A stretch of 35,455 bases of DNA from an uncultured Collinsella sp. (GCA_900541795.1 UQLC01000020.1:1-35455), one strand, 5' to 3'; counted from the stretch's first letter, positions 1 through 8,755 are shown. The notes: generated by a model from the letters alone, not told the origin. Made by a program: numbers and translations.

Positions 1-25
1 CTCTTCTTGCGAGAATGTCGTTCAT
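1..25 (-). CDS. 5' end of a divergent gene (partial, unidentified)
   Basis: Only the first eight codons, reading MNDILARR, are inside the window before the left edge. The start is suggested by an ATG preceded by a GAGGT ribosome site with about 6 bases of spacing. The gene would be divergent from the ABC exporter operon that begins at 202. A divergently placed regulator (MarR or TetR type) is common beside such exporters, and a palindrome overlaps the predicted transcription start, but eight residues cannot identify a family. It may also be a chance start. Confidence 0.3.
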
Positions 26-53
26 CTCGGCACCTCATTTCAAGGGTCGGCGA

Positions 54-84
54 CTTACTTGGTAGCACTAATGTAAGTATATCA
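54..84 (-). promoter_or_regulatory. Candidate extended -10 promoter with overlapping palindrome
   Basis: On the minus strand TGATATACT (positions 84 to 76) matches an extended -10 element. Just downstream lies the inverted repeat CTTAC-N14-GTAAG (54-58 and 73-77), placed where a repressor would cover the start of transcription. This would serve the partial leftward gene. No convincing -35 is seen. Confidence 0.35.
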
Positions 85-153
85 GGCGGTTAACCCGCTC
101 TTGAATCTCGCCAGAAATGACGAGTTGCTTACGCATCTCCAGGGTTCTCCGTA

Positions 154-188
154 CTATCATGAATCAGATTGAATTGAGATGATGATAG
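154..188. promoter_or_regulatory. Inverted repeat upstream of the ABC exporter operon
   Basis: CTATCAT (154-160) and ATGATAG (182-188) form a perfect 7-base inverted repeat with a 21-base spacer, ending just before the ribosome site of the exporter gene at 202. It could be an operator or a leader hairpin that partly covers the GGGAG ribosome site. Role is inferred from position only. Confidence 0.3.
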
Positions 189-201
189 GGAGCGCCTTTT
201 T

Positions 202-2082
202 ATGATTGAGCTGCTCAGGCGTTTTGGTGGTAAGTTTCGCCGGTATATGGTGATTGGCCCTGCGTGCAAGTTGATTGAAGTGATCTTTGACCTGCTGACG
301 CCGCTGGTGATTGCCCAGATGATCGATAAAGGTATCGGTGCGCACGACGTGAGTGCCGTCGTCCGCTACGGCATGGTGCTCGCCGCCATGGCTGTAATCG
401 GCATCTCGTTTACGCTTGTTTGCCAGAAGATGGCGGCGCTCACCTCGCAGGGCATGGGTACTGACATTCGCGGCGCACTCTACCAGCACATCAACAAGCT
501 GAGCTATGCCGAGCTCGACCGCTTTGGCACGCCGTCGCTCATCACGCGCATTACCAACGACGTTAACCAGGTCCAGCTCGCTGTGGCGCTGGGCGTGCGC
601 ATGCTCATCCGCTGGCCCTTTCTAGCGGTGGGCTCCATGTGCGCGGCCCTTGCCATCGACCTTAAGCTCGGCATCATCTTTTTGATCTGCACGCCCGCCA
701 TTGGCCTGGTGTTCTGGGTTGTCATGGCGCGCTGCATTCCGTACTACAAGCAGCTGCAGGCAAAGCTCGACCGCATCGCGCTTATCTGCCGCGAGGGCCT
801 TTCGGGCGCCCGCGTGGTTCGCGCCTTCGTGCGCGAAGATCACGAGCGCGAGCGCTTTGCGCAGGCCGCCGACGACCAGGCCAATACTGCCATCGCGGTG
901 GGCAAGCTCTCGTCGATTCTCAACCCCGTCACGTTTTTGGTGATGAACCTGGGCGTGTGCGCCATCCTGTGGGTGGGCGGCATCCAGGTCAGCGTGGGCG
1001 AGCTTACGCAGGGCCAGGTCATGGCGTTTGTGAACTACATGACGCAGACCCTGACCTCCATCGTGTACGTCGCCAACCTGGTCGTGGTCTTTACCAAGGC
1101 GAGCGCCAGCGCGTCGCGTATCAACGAGGTGCTCAATTGCGTGCCGGGCATCGCTGACGAGGGCAACCAGCCGGTCGCGCTGCCCAAGCCGGGCAATGTC
1201 GCTTCAGTTCCCGCGCTGAGCTTGAGCCATGCGAGCTTCTCGTTTGGCGCTGGCGCGGCCAATGCTGTCAACGATGTGACGCTGGAACTCCCGCTGGGCA
1301 AGACGCTCGGCATTATCGGCGGTACGGGTAGCGGCAAGTCCACGCTCGTCTCGCTCATCCCGCGCCTGTACGATGCGAGCACCGGCAGCGTGAGCGTGAT
1401 GGGCGTCGACGTGCGCACCTGGCCGCTCGACCAGCTGCGCCGTGTGGTCGCGACCGTTCCGCAGCGCGCATCGCTGGTGAGCGGCTCCATCCGCAGCAAC
1501 CTGACCTGGCGCGATGAAGCTGCGACCGACGAGGAGCTCTGGGTGGCACTCGACATGGCGCAGGCCAGCGAGTTCGTGCGCAACAAGCCGCAGGGCTTAG
1601 ACGCCCCGGTCGAGGCGGGCGGCAAGAACTTTAGCGGTGGCCAGCGTCAGCGCCTGACTATCGCGCGTGCCTTGGTTGGTTCGCCTCAGATATTGATCAT
1701 GGATGACTCCGCGTCGGCGCTCGACTTTAAGACCGACGCGGCGCTTCGCCATGCCATTCGCGAGCGCAGCATGCGCGGTGCCGCCAAGGGCGGGCTGCCG
1801 CTGACCACGGTGATTGTGAGCCAGCGCGTTTCGACCGTGCGCGATGCCGACGTGATCTGCGTGCTCGACCACGGCTCGGTTGCCGGCCTGGGCACACATG
1901 ACGAGCTCTATGCGACCTGTCGGCTCTATCGCGAGATTTGCCAGTCGCAGCTGCGCCGCGAGGAGCTTGAGGGCCAGCGGGGGAGCACAGCGCCCGCGCC
2001 CACTCCGGCGCCCGCGTCCACCCTAAGCCCCGCGTCCGCCCCGACTGCCCCGGCATCCATTTGCGCAAAGGAGGGCTGCTAA
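202..2082 (+). CDS. ABC exporter half-transporter, degenerate-site subunit
   Basis: A 626-residue half-transporter: an N-terminal six-helix membrane domain (about residues 15-310) fused to a nucleotide-binding domain. Visible motifs are Walker A GGTGSGKST (about 373), signature FSGGQ (about 477), and Walker B ILIMDD (about 497). The catalytic glutamate after Walker B is Asp and the switch histidine is Gln (SQRVST, about 540), so this subunit should supply the non-hydrolysing site of a heterodimer, as known for TM287/288-type exporters. The stop codon directly abuts the next gene, its likely partner. The C-terminus carries an odd tail of about 35 residues rich in Ala, Pro, Ser and Thr. The start is ATG with AGGGAG 9 bases upstream. 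Substrate (drug, peptide or lipid) cannot be read from sequence. Confidence 0.9.
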   Translation: MIELLRRFGGKFRRYMVIGPACKLIEVIFDLLTPLVIAQMIDKGIGAHDVSAVVRYGMVLAAMAVIGISFTLVCQKMAALTSQGMGTDIRGALYQHINKLSYAELDRFGTPSLITRITNDVNQVQLAVALGVRMLIRWPFLAVGSMCAALAIDLKLGIIFLICTPAIGLVFWVVMARCIPYYKQLQAKLDRIALICREGLSGARVVRAFVREDHERERFAQAADDQANTAIAVGKLSSILNPVTFLVMNLGVCAILWVGGIQVSVGELTQGQVMAFVNYMTQTLTSIVYVANLVVVFTKASASASRINEVLNCVPGIADEGNQPVALPKPGNVASVPALSLSHASFSFGAGAANAVNDVTLELPLGKTLGIIGGTGSGKSTLVSLIPRLYDASTGSVSVMGVDVRTWPLDQLRRVVATVPQRASLVSGSIRSNLTWRDEAATDEELWVALDMAQASEFVRNKPQGLDAPVEAGGKNFSGGQRQRLTIARALVGSPQILIMDDSASALDFKTDAALRHAIRERSMRGAAKGGLPLTTVIVSQRVSTVRDADVICVLDHGSVAGLGTHDELYATCRLYREICQSQLRREELEGQRGSTAPAPTPAPASTLSPASAPTAPASICAKEGC

Positions 2083-3942
2083 ATGAATCCGTACACTTCC
2101 TCCGGTTCGGTCGCCACGATGACGGCCAACGTGTCCGGTAACGATAACCTCAACGACCTGGGCGACGGTCCGCGCCAGCCCGGCGACCCCGAGCGCTATC
2201 CCGTGGGTGCGGTGACTCGCCGTCTGATGGGCTACGTTCGTCCGCATCGCATTTCGTTTGTTGCGTCGTTTGTGAGTGCCGCCATCTCCGTGATTCTGCA
2301 GCTCTACACGCCCATTCTCATCGGCGAGGGCATCGACCTGATCGTTGCCGTCGGGCAGGTGGACTTCGACGCGCTGCTGCCGCTTGTCACCAAACTCGCG
2401 CTCGTCGTGGTGGGAGCCGCGGCCTTCCAGTGGCTGCAGGGCTACTGCGTCAACCGCCTGTCCTACGAAACGGTGCGCGACATGCGCGTGGAGGCGAGCG
2501 ACAAGCTCAGCCGCATGCCGCTCAGCTTTATCGACAGCCATGCTCACGGCGACCTCATGAGCCGCGTGGTCAACGATGTCGACCAGGTGGGTGACGGCCT
2601 GCTGCAGGGCTTCACGCAACTCTTTACCGGTGTTATTACCATCGTGGGCACGCTCGCGTTTATGCTTTCCATCAACCTGACCATGACGCTCGTGGTGGTG
2701 CTCGTCACGCCGCTTTCCATTTTTGCAGCCGGTGCTATTGCCAAGCTCTCCAACAAAAGCTTTACGGCACAGCAGCGTATTCAAGGGCAGCTCGGTGGTC
2801 ATATCGAGGAGTACGTAGGCGAGCAAAAGCTTGTCGACGCCTTTGCCTACGGTCCCAACGCCCAGCAGCGCTTCGATGCCCTCAATGCCGAGCTTTACAC
2901 CGCGGGCGAGCGCGCACAGTTTATGGGTTCGCTCTCCAACCCCGGCACGCGCTTTATCAATAACATCATCTATGCCGTGGTCGCTGTGATCGGCTGCGTG
3001 GGCGTGATCACGGGCGTGCCCGCGGCGCTTACGGTGGGCGGCGTGCAGATCTTCCTGTCCTATGCCAACCAGTACACCAAGCCGTTCAACGAGGTCACCA
3101 ACGTCATTACGCAGATCCAGACGGCGTATGCCTCGGCGCGCCGCATGTTTGCGCTGCTCGATGCCCGCGAGCAGGAGCCCGATGCGGCGGATGCCGTGGA
3201 ACTTGCTGCCCCGCAGGGCGAGGTCGCCTTTGAGCATGTGGACTTTAGCTACGTGTCCGACCGCAAGCTGCTGCAGGACATCTGCATCGAGGCCAAGCCC
3301 GGCATGCGCTTTGCCCTTGTTGGCCCCACGGGCTGCGGAAAGACGACGCTCATCAACCTGCTGCTGCGCTTTTACGATATCGATGCCGGCCACATCACGG
3401 TTGATGGCAGGTCTTCGCGTGACTACACGCGCGCAAGCCTGCGCCATGCCTTTGGCATGGTGTTGCAGGATACGTGGCTGTTCGAGGGCACGGTGGCGGA
3501 AAACATCGCCTACGGCTGTCCCGACGCCACGCGCGAGCAGGTTATCGAAGCTGCCAAGCGCGCGCATGCGCACAAGTTTATCGTGCAGCTGCCAGGCGGC
3601 TACGATACGGTCATCGGCGAGGACGGCGGCACGTTTAGCCAGGGTCAAAAACAGCTGCTGTGCATTGCGCGCGTTATGCTCACCGATCCGGCGATTCTGC
3701 TGCTGGACGAGGCAACGTCGAGCATCGATACGCGTACCGAGCTGCAGGTGCAGGCGGCATTCGACGAGCTCATGGCCGGCCGTACGAGCTTTGTCGTGGC
3801 GCATCGCCTGAGCACGATTCGCAACGCCGACTGCATTCTGGTCATGCGCGACGGCCAGATTATCGAGCGCGGCACGCACGACGAGCTGCTAGCGGCAGGC
3901 GGCTTCTACGCCGAACTCTACCGCAGCCAGTTTGCCCAGTAA
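2083..3942 (+). CDS. ABC exporter half-transporter, catalytic subunit
   Basis: A 619-residue half-transporter partnered with the preceding gene; its ATG follows that gene's stop with no gap and has AAAGGAGG inside the upstream coding end. The membrane domain follows a hydrophilic N-terminus of about 45 residues. The nucleotide-binding domain has Walker A GPTGCGKTT (about 414), a non-canonical signature FSQGQ (about 518), Walker B with the normal catalytic Glu (LLLDEATSS, about 543), and a normal switch His (AHRLST, about 574). The altered signature on this subunit together with the altered Walker B region of the partner places one degenerate and one active ATP site in the complex, the usual arrangement for heterodimeric type IV exporters. 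Substrate unknown. Confidence 0.9.
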   Translation: MNPYTSSGSVATMTANVSGNDNLNDLGDGPRQPGDPERYPVGAVTRRLMGYVRPHRISFVASFVSAAISVILQLYTPILIGEGIDLIVAVGQVDFDALLPLVTKLALVVVGAAAFQWLQGYCVNRLSYETVRDMRVEASDKLSRMPLSFIDSHAHGDLMSRVVNDVDQVGDGLLQGFTQLFTGVITIVGTLAFMLSINLTMTLVVVLVTPLSIFAAGAIAKLSNKSFTAQQRIQGQLGGHIEEYVGEQKLVDAFAYGPNAQQRFDALNAELYTAGERAQFMGSLSNPGTRFINNIIYAVVAVIGCVGVITGVPAALTVGGVQIFLSYANQYTKPFNEVTNVITQIQTAYASARRMFALLDAREQEPDAADAVELAAPQGEVAFEHVDFSYVSDRKLLQDICIEAKPGMRFALVGPTGCGKTTLINLLLRFYDIDAGHITVDGRSSRDYTRASLRHAFGMVLQDTWLFEGTVAENIAYGCPDATREQVIEAAKRAHAHKFIVQLPGGYDTVIGEDGGTFSQGQKQLLCIARVMLTDPAILLLDEATSSIDTRTELQVQAAFDELMAGRTSFVVAHRLSTIRNADCILVMRDGQIIERGTHDELLAAGGFYAELYRSQFAQ

Positions 3943-3970
3943 GCAAGCCCGTGGGGCAAATTAATCAATC

Positions 3971-4010
3971 GACAGACGGTGGTTTACATCTGTCACGTTA
4001 GTACTAAGAT
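3971..4010 (+). promoter_or_regulatory. Candidate promoter of the flavodoxin gene
   Basis: TTTACA (3983-3988) and TAAGAT (4005-4010) are spaced by 16 bases and could be -35 and -10. A palindrome TTAGTACTAA (3998-4007) overlaps the -10, and GACAGA/TCTGTC (3971-3976 and 3989-3994) brackets the -35. These may be operators. The 121-base gap after the exporter genes suggests separate transcription. Confidence 0.35.
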
Positions 4011-4063
4011 AGTCATCTAATAAATTGCATTAGTGGCTTTAGTTTTGGGGGATACGAGGCAAC

Positions 4064-4621
4064 GTGACTATGACGTGCTCTTTGGTGGTTAACAGCAAGA
4101 GCGGTAATACCAGGATGGTTTCGGGTGCGATCAAGCGCACTCTGCAGGCTGCGGGTGTTGAGTTTGTCCATGCCGCGGCGTTGAGCGACGATGCGGATGC
4201 AGATCAGGTTGCGCTCGAGGCGCAGGGCGCCTGCGCGGCCGACACGGTGCTCGTCGGTTTTTGGTGCGACAAGGGCGCGTGCACGCCTTCGGTCGCGGCG
4301 TTGCTCTCCGCTTTGCACGGCAAGCGCGTCTTCCTGTTTGGCACCTGCGGCTTTGGGGCCGATCAGAGCTATTACCAGCAGATTATCGACCGCGTGACCT
4401 CCAATTTGGCTGGAGATGCCGAGCTTGCGGGCTGGGCGATGTGTCAGGGCAAGATGGGCCCTGCGGTCAAGCAGCGCTACGAGGCCATGCTCGAGCAAGA
4501 TCACGACAACGCCCGATTTAAGATGCTGCTCGACAACTGGGTTGCCGCAAAGGACCATCCTACCAAGGAGGACCTGGACAACATGGCCGCAGCCGCCAAG
4601 AAGGCCGTGCTGGGCGAGTAG
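4064..4621 (+). CDS. Flavodoxin-family protein
   Basis: A 185-residue protein with an N-terminal flavodoxin fold: a hydrophobic first strand followed by the FMN phosphate loop NSKSGNTR (about residues 9-16), then a second loop near GFWCDKGACTP and a third near GTCGFG, matching the usual three FMN-contacting loops. It should be a cytoplasmic electron carrier or small FMN reductase. The C-terminal third is helical and charged and may bind a partner. I chose the GTG at 4064, with GAGG 5 bases upstream; the ATG at 4070 is an alternative. It stands alone between the exporter pair and a terminator, so its redox partner is not evident. Confidence 0.75.
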   Translation: MTMTCSLVVNSKSGNTRMVSGAIKRTLQAAGVEFVHAAALSDDADADQVALEAQGACAADTVLVGFWCDKGACTPSVAALLSALHGKRVFLFGTCGFGADQSYYQQIIDRVTSNLAGDAELAGWAMCQGKMGPAVKQRYEAMLEQDHDNARFKMLLDNWVAAKDHPTKEDLDNMAAAAKKAVLGE

Positions 4622-4663
4622 CTTCGCCGTCCGCGATCCTTCGTGCAAAACAATACAAATGTG

Positions 4664-4691
4664 AAAGCCTCGAAGTTCTCGAGGCTTTTTT
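4664..4691 (+). terminator. Intrinsic terminator after the flavodoxin gene
   Basis: AAAGCCTCGA and TCGAGGCTTT pair around a 5-base loop and run into six T residues. It is 42 bases past the stop codon, a textbook rho-independent terminator. Confidence 0.85.
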
Positions 4692-4798
4692 CTTGACACT
4701 TGTAGGCGCAACCGTGGCAGGCGTTTGGGGTGACATTTTCCATTACCCCGATGACGAGACCGTCCTGGACGACACACTCGCATGCGTTCGCTGGATGT

Positions 4799-5010
4799 AT
4801 TCAGAGTGGGACGGGCTTTCCGGATGGATGGGGTTTCGGAAAGTGTGTCCCGGAATTTGCCTTTGGAATGGGATGCGGTTTCCGGTTGAGGGCTCTGGTG
4901 GAAAATGCGACCCGGAATTTGCAATCGGAGTGGGATGCAGTTTCCCAACGGGGCCGTAAGCGGAAACTGCATCCCACTCCGGACGTGAATTCTGGGACAC
5001 GGTTTCCGGA
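4799..5010. repeat. Tandem and inverted 62-bp repeat block
   Basis: The gene-free stretch 4622-5242 holds, after the first terminator, about three direct copies of a unit of roughly 62 bases: each carries a GGAxTGGGATGCxGTTTCC-like core (near 4803, 4865 and 4927) and a CCCGGAATTTGC segment (near 4850 and 4912). A further copy follows in inverted orientation. The junction is a perfect 19-base inverted repeat (4927-4945 and 4962-4980) with a 16-base loop. No ribosome site or convincing protein is seen. It resembles an intergenic dispersed repeat rather than a gene. Confidence 0.75.
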
Positions 5011-5013
5011 TGC

Positions 5014-5038
5014 AAAAAAGGCCACAAGACGTGGCCTT
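5014..5038 (-). terminator. Strong leftward intrinsic terminator
   Basis: On the minus strand AAGGCCAC-loop-GTGGCCTT is followed by six T residues. It lies about 200 bases beyond the stop of the LtaS-like gene and would stop leftward transcription before the repeat block. Confidence 0.75.
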
Positions 5039-5144
5039 CAACTTATATATGTTGCGGATACCCCCATGACAAGCCGCGCTCCAACAACAGGGCGTCTGTC
5101 CAGGCGGAGGCATATAAGGTTCATCGCGAGTTCCGCACGCAAAG

Positions 5145-5165
5145 AAGGCCACTTAATGTGGCCTT
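5145..5165 (-). terminator. First leftward terminator-like hairpin after the LtaS-like gene
   Basis: The same eight-base arms AAGGCCAC/GTGGCCTT recur here with a 5-base loop, followed on the minus strand by CTTTGC, a weak T tract. It lies 78 bases past the stop codon. With the hairpin at 5014-5038 and similar flanks it appears to be a duplicated terminator unit. Confidence 0.6.
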
Positions 5166-5242
5166 CGTCTTGCGCAGGACTGTCCGAGCAGGGAACCTTA
5201 CGTTCCGCGCCGTCCGGGCAGACGAACCGGGATACAGGCTCG

Positions 5243-7543
5243 CTACTTGATCTTGGTCGTACCCGGTGCCAGGTTGGGGTCGGTCTCGTTAGCCTCGGTC
5301 TGGAAGTGCTCGGTGTACACGTTCTTGCCGTCGCGGAACATCTCGTAGTACTGCATCTTGGCGTAATCTTCGCGCGCCTTGGTGGCGGCTGCGGCGGCGG
5401 CATCGTCACCGGTGACGTTGGAGGAGAGCGCCCAGCGCAGGCTGGCGTCCTCGTAGCCGACCGAGTTGATGGCGGGCAGCGACTCGCGCAGCGTCATGTG
5501 CGCTTTCTGGTAGTCGGTCAGCGGTGCGCCGATCAGCTGCATAAGCTGCGTGGACAGGTAGTTGGTGGACAGGTCGTCGACCTCGCTCGTCTGGTCGCAG
5601 CCGGCAACGTCGTAGTTGGCCCAGATGATGTAGTCGGTCTGCCACAGACGCTCCTGATGCGTAGCGTCGTCCTCGCCGGTAAACCACTTGTCATTGAACT
5701 TGGACGGGAAGAACGGCTGGTGGTCGCCCCAGAACACCACGACCACCTTGCGGTCGAGCTTGCTCAAGGCGTTGAGGAAGTAGCGCAGCGCCTGGTCGGA
5801 CTGCTCGATGCACGAGACATACTCGTCGACATCGGATAGCGTGCCGTCCTCGACGGTCTTGGCGTCCAGGTCGGTCGTGTCGATGTTCAGGTGCATCTGC
5901 TTGTCGACCGGCAGCAGGCCCGTATCGTAGCCCGAGTGGTTCTGCATGGTCACGTCGAAGATAAACTGCGGATCGGCGTTCTGGTCGAGCAGCTCAAGAA
6001 TCTTGTCGTAGGTAGCCTGGTCGGTCACCATGCCGCGCAGGGTGTCGGCTCCCTGGAAATCGTTGATAGACAGGAACTGGTCAAAGCCAAAGTCCTTGTA
6101 GACGTTCTCGCGGTTCCAGTTGGTCGCGTGGTTGGGGTGCATGGCCGTGGTGGAATAGCCGAGCGATTTGAACTGCTCTGCCAGATTACCGGTCGTTTCC
6201 ATGTTGTAGATGGTGTAGGGGTACACGCCCGAGCCCAGGTTGGCCATAGAGTTGCCGGTCATAAACTCAAACTCGGTATTGGCGGTACCGCCGCCGTAGG
6301 CGCTCACGTAGAGCTTGCCGCGGCTGAGGCAGTTAGACAGGCTCTTAAAGTACTGCGGGCCCTCGTAGCCGGCGCGCATGTTCTGGTAGATCGACAGGTC
6401 GGAGAACGTCTCGTTCATGATGGCGATGACCGTGGGCTTCTCGCTATCGAACTGCTCCTTTGCGGCGGCGCGCTCGTCGCTCTTGGCCGCGTCGGACTTG
6501 TCGTAGGCCTTGGCGTACTTTTTGAGCGTGGCCTTGGCATCGTCGACGGAGTAGTCGGCGGGTTTGGGCGGCTTGATGGACTGCGCTGCACTAATAAAGG
6601 CGGGCAGGTAGCCCTCGCGCCAGTAGCTCTCGAGCGGGCGCCAGGTGTAGACGGTGATGCCGAGGGTGTTGTAGTAGTCGATGAGCGTGACATGCGCGGT
6701 CACGCCGCCCAGGCACAGTACGGCGACGAGCAGGTTGGTGAGCAGCATGCGCTTGGCGTTGGCGGCGCCCTTCTGACGGTGCGGTGCCACCAGGCCGGCG
6801 TACTCACACAGCAGCATGGCGATGGCGGTAAAGCCCATGGACAGCACGCAGAACAGTGAGATCGAGAAGGTGTAGCCGGTGCCGGCGACCGCGGCGGCGG
6901 TGGAGATGGCCGAAAGGTCGCCCGGCTGGATGGGCATGGATTTAAACGTGATGACGAAGAACTCGGCAATGCCCAGGACAAAGAGGGCAAAGGCCAGGAC
7001 CGCGGGAGCTACGCCGTGGCGCTGGAACAGGAAGAACAGGCCGACCATGAGCACGGTGATGATGGCCCACTCGAGCAGGATGCACAGGGGGTAGACCCAG
7101 GTAAAGTCGTGGTTGGACGAGACCTCCATGCCCAGCAGCGCAAAGACGCCGGCGAGCAGCAGGCACAGGACGGCGGCGACGAGTGGTTTGCCCACAAAGG
7201 CGCCGCGCAGGCGGGCGAGCTTGCCGGTGGGGGCGGGGGCGTCGGGCTTGGCGAACGCAAAGACGCGCGGGGCGATGCGGTCGCGTGCGATGCTGGCCCA
7301 AGCGCAGCCGGTGAGGATGGCGTTGGTCAGGATGAGCATCACAAAGGCGAGCGGCTCGTTTTGGGCGACGAGGCCAATGGCGCCCCAAATGGTCAAAAAG
7401 AGCTGGAACAGGCCGAAGGCGACGCTCCACCCAAGAGCGCTTTTGGCAACGGTGCCCGACTGAGCGCAAATGGCCTTGGCCTCGCGCAAGACAAGGTAGA
7501 CGGTCGCCGCAAGACCGACGAGCGAGATGGCGGCAGCGAACAT
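5243..7543 (-). CDS. LTA synthase-like phosphoglycerol transferase, membrane-anchored
   Basis: A 766-residue protein. The N-terminal 300 or so residues hold many hydrophobic membrane segments, followed by a linker and an extracellular sulfatase-fold domain. The motif IMNETFSDLS (about residue 378) matches the metal-binding Glu and nucleophilic Thr of the LtaS/MdoB family, and FWGDHQPFF later in the chain supplies Asp and His metal ligands. It should transfer glycerol phosphate or a related group to a cell-surface glycolipid or glycan. The start is the ATG at 7543, with GAGGAG 9 bases upstream; an upstream in-frame GTG includes that ribosome site and is less likely. It has more membrane segments than the five of classical LtaS, so the polymer made may differ. 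Monocistronic, divergent from the nitroreductase gene. Confidence 0.85.
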   Translation of the reverse strand: MFAAAISLVGLAATVYLVLREAKAICAQSGTVAKSALGWSVAFGLFQLFLTIWGAIGLVAQNEPLAFVMLILTNAILTGCAWASIARDRIAPRVFAFAKPDAPAPTGKLARLRGAFVGKPLVAAVLCLLLAGVFALLGMEVSSNHDFTWVYPLCILLEWAIITVLMVGLFFLFQRHGVAPAVLAFALFVLGIAEFFVITFKSMPIQPGDLSAISTAAAVAGTGYTFSISLFCVLSMGFTAIAMLLCEYAGLVAPHRQKGAANAKRMLLTNLLVAVLCLGGVTAHVTLIDYYNTLGITVYTWRPLESYWREGYLPAFISAAQSIKPPKPADYSVDDAKATLKKYAKAYDKSDAAKSDERAAAKEQFDSEKPTVIAIMNETFSDLSIYQNMRAGYEGPQYFKSLSNCLSRGKLYVSAYGGGTANTEFEFMTGNSMANLGSGVYPYTIYNMETTGNLAEQFKSLGYSTTAMHPNHATNWNRENVYKDFGFDQFLSINDFQGADTLRGMVTDQATYDKILELLDQNADPQFIFDVTMQNHSGYDTGLLPVDKQMHLNIDTTDLDAKTVEDGTLSDVDEYVSCIEQSDQALRYFLNALSKLDRKVVVVFWGDHQPFFPSKFNDKWFTGEDDATHQERLWQTDYIIWANYDVAGCDQTSEVDDLSTNYLSTQLMQLIGAPLTDYQKAHMTLRESLPAINSVGYEDASLRWALSSNVTGDDAAAAAATKAREDYAKMQYYEMFRDGKNVYTEHFQTEANETDPNLAPGTTKIK

Positions 7544-7756
7544 GCTGAGACTCCTCACAAACTAAAACGTACGAAAGCGGAGGTTTACCCGATTGTTACC
7601 AAGATATGCGCTGCAATTGGTGGCTGCGCACAACAACCAGCCATATTAACGCGCACGTGTGGCGGTGTGGCGCAATGTAGTGGCGGCCTGCGCGATAATG
7701 GACGGGAATTACACGGAAACGTAAAGGCTTCTTAAAGAATTAGCGAGGATAGAGCT

Positions 7757-8632
7757 ATGGGCGAGCAGGTTTGTATGACGGGCACCGAGTACTGCGGCGG
7801 AGCTGTGGGCGTGGACGCGGGCGGCTATCCGGTCGAGACTACGGGCAACGCGGCGCTGGACATCTTGGAACACCGCTCGTCCACGCGTGCCTTCGCGCGT
7901 GATGACGACGACCGTCCCGTGGCGGTGACCGACGAGCAGCGGGCGGCGATCTTGCATGCGGCGAGCCGCGCGCCGTCGGCGGGCGCCATGATGATGTATT
8001 CCATCGTGAGCGTCCGCGAGCGGGCAACGCTCGACCGCCTGGCCGACCTGTGCGACCACCAGCCCATGATCGCCAAGGCGCCCTGGGCACTTATATTTGT
8101 GGTCGACTATGCCAAGTGGATCGATCTGTTTGAGCACGTGGGCTGCTTTGAGCCCGAGTTTGTCGAGCGTACGGGCAAGGCGCCCCGCCGCGCGCCGGGT
8201 CTGGGCGACTTTGCCATCGCGGCTCAGGATGCCGTGATCGCCGCGCAAAACGCCGTGGTTGCCGCCGAGGCCCTGGGGCTGGGGAGCTGCTATATCGGCG
8301 ACATCGTCGAGAACGCCGAGGAAGTTGCCGCGCTGCTCGATCTGCCGCCCTATACCATGCCGCTGTCGATGCTCATCATCGGCACGCCCCGTAAGGAGCG
8401 CCCGGCAATCGCGCACCCCGTGGTGAACCTGGTGCACGAGGAGCGCTACTGCCGTGCGGATGCCGCGACTATGGATGCGCAGGTGGCCGAGATGGATGCG
8501 ATGTTTCGCCCGCACGCCCGCGAGGTGGGGGAGCGCGTCGTGGATATCTACACCCGCAAGCACACGAGCCCCTTTATGGCCGAGATGAGCCGCTCCATGG
8601 AGTGGTGGTTCAAAAACTGGCTCGGAAAATGA
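7757..8632 (+). CDS. Nitroreductase-family FMN oxidoreductase
   Basis: A 291-residue protein. The motif RSSTRAF near residue 38 and SRAPSAGAMM near residue 75 match the FMN-binding N-terminal part of the nitroreductase fold, and AAEALGLGSCYIGD (about 175) followed by a predicted strand MLIIGTP matches the conserved C-terminal core. It should be a homodimeric NAD(P)H-dependent flavoenzyme acting on nitro, quinone or enone substrates; which one is not evident. An extra segment of about 60 residues after the core contains FRPHAREVGERVV and may cap the active site. The start is the ATG with GCGAGGAT upstream. It is transcribed divergently from the LtaS-like gene across a 213-base region and ends at a palindrome. 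Confidence 0.8.
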   Translation: MGEQVCMTGTEYCGGAVGVDAGGYPVETTGNAALDILEHRSSTRAFARDDDDRPVAVTDEQRAAILHAASRAPSAGAMMMYSIVSVRERATLDRLADLCDHQPMIAKAPWALIFVVDYAKWIDLFEHVGCFEPEFVERTGKAPRRAPGLGDFAIAAQDAVIAAQNAVVAAEALGLGSCYIGDIVENAEEVAALLDLPPYTMPLSMLIIGTPRKERPAIAHPVVNLVHEERYCRADAATMDAQVAEMDAMFRPHAREVGERVVDIYTRKHTSPFMAEMSRSMEWWFKNWLGK

Positions 8633-8636
8633 CGAA

Positions 8637-8665
8637 TGTGACAAGGGGATAGTCCCTTTGTCACA
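8637..8665. repeat. Palindrome of the CAAAGGG/CCCTTTG family
   Basis: TGTGACAAGGGG and CCCTTTGTCACA form a 12-base stem with a mismatch and a 5-base loop. There is no T tract on either side. It begins 5 bases after the nitroreductase stop, and related palindromes recur near 11121 and 21837. Confidence 0.75.
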
Positions 8666-8749
8666 CTTCATATCGCCGCGGTAGCCTAAAGACTGTATAA
8701 ATCTTTATCTAGCTGGGAAAACAGTGCATTAAAACATGGGCCGATTACC

Positions 8750-8755
8750 TATAAT
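8750..8755 (+). promoter_or_regulatory. -10 element of kup
   Basis: A perfect TATAAT lies 35 bases before the kup start codon. No good -35 is seen (TGCATT at 8725-8730 is the nearest). The implied leader is only about 30 bases, which leaves no room for a c-di-AMP or other riboswitch between promoter and gene. Confidence 0.5.

Noticed and set aside
2023..3879. A 618-codon open frame antisense to the exporter gene
   Set aside because: High-GC codon use keeps the antisense frame open; the product is His/Arg/Gly rich without domains and the sense strand encodes a clear ABC protein. The same applies to long antisense frames at 18843-20147, 25343-27421 and 27252-29195.
4064..4621. BilS-like flavodoxin of a bilirubin reductase operon
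   Set aside because: The flavodoxin fold fits, but no flavin-dependent reductase gene lies beside it, so that specific assignment is not supported.
4693..5027. Short open frames on both strands in the repeat block
   Set aside because: They merely translate the 62-base repeats, have no ribosome site and end at terminators.
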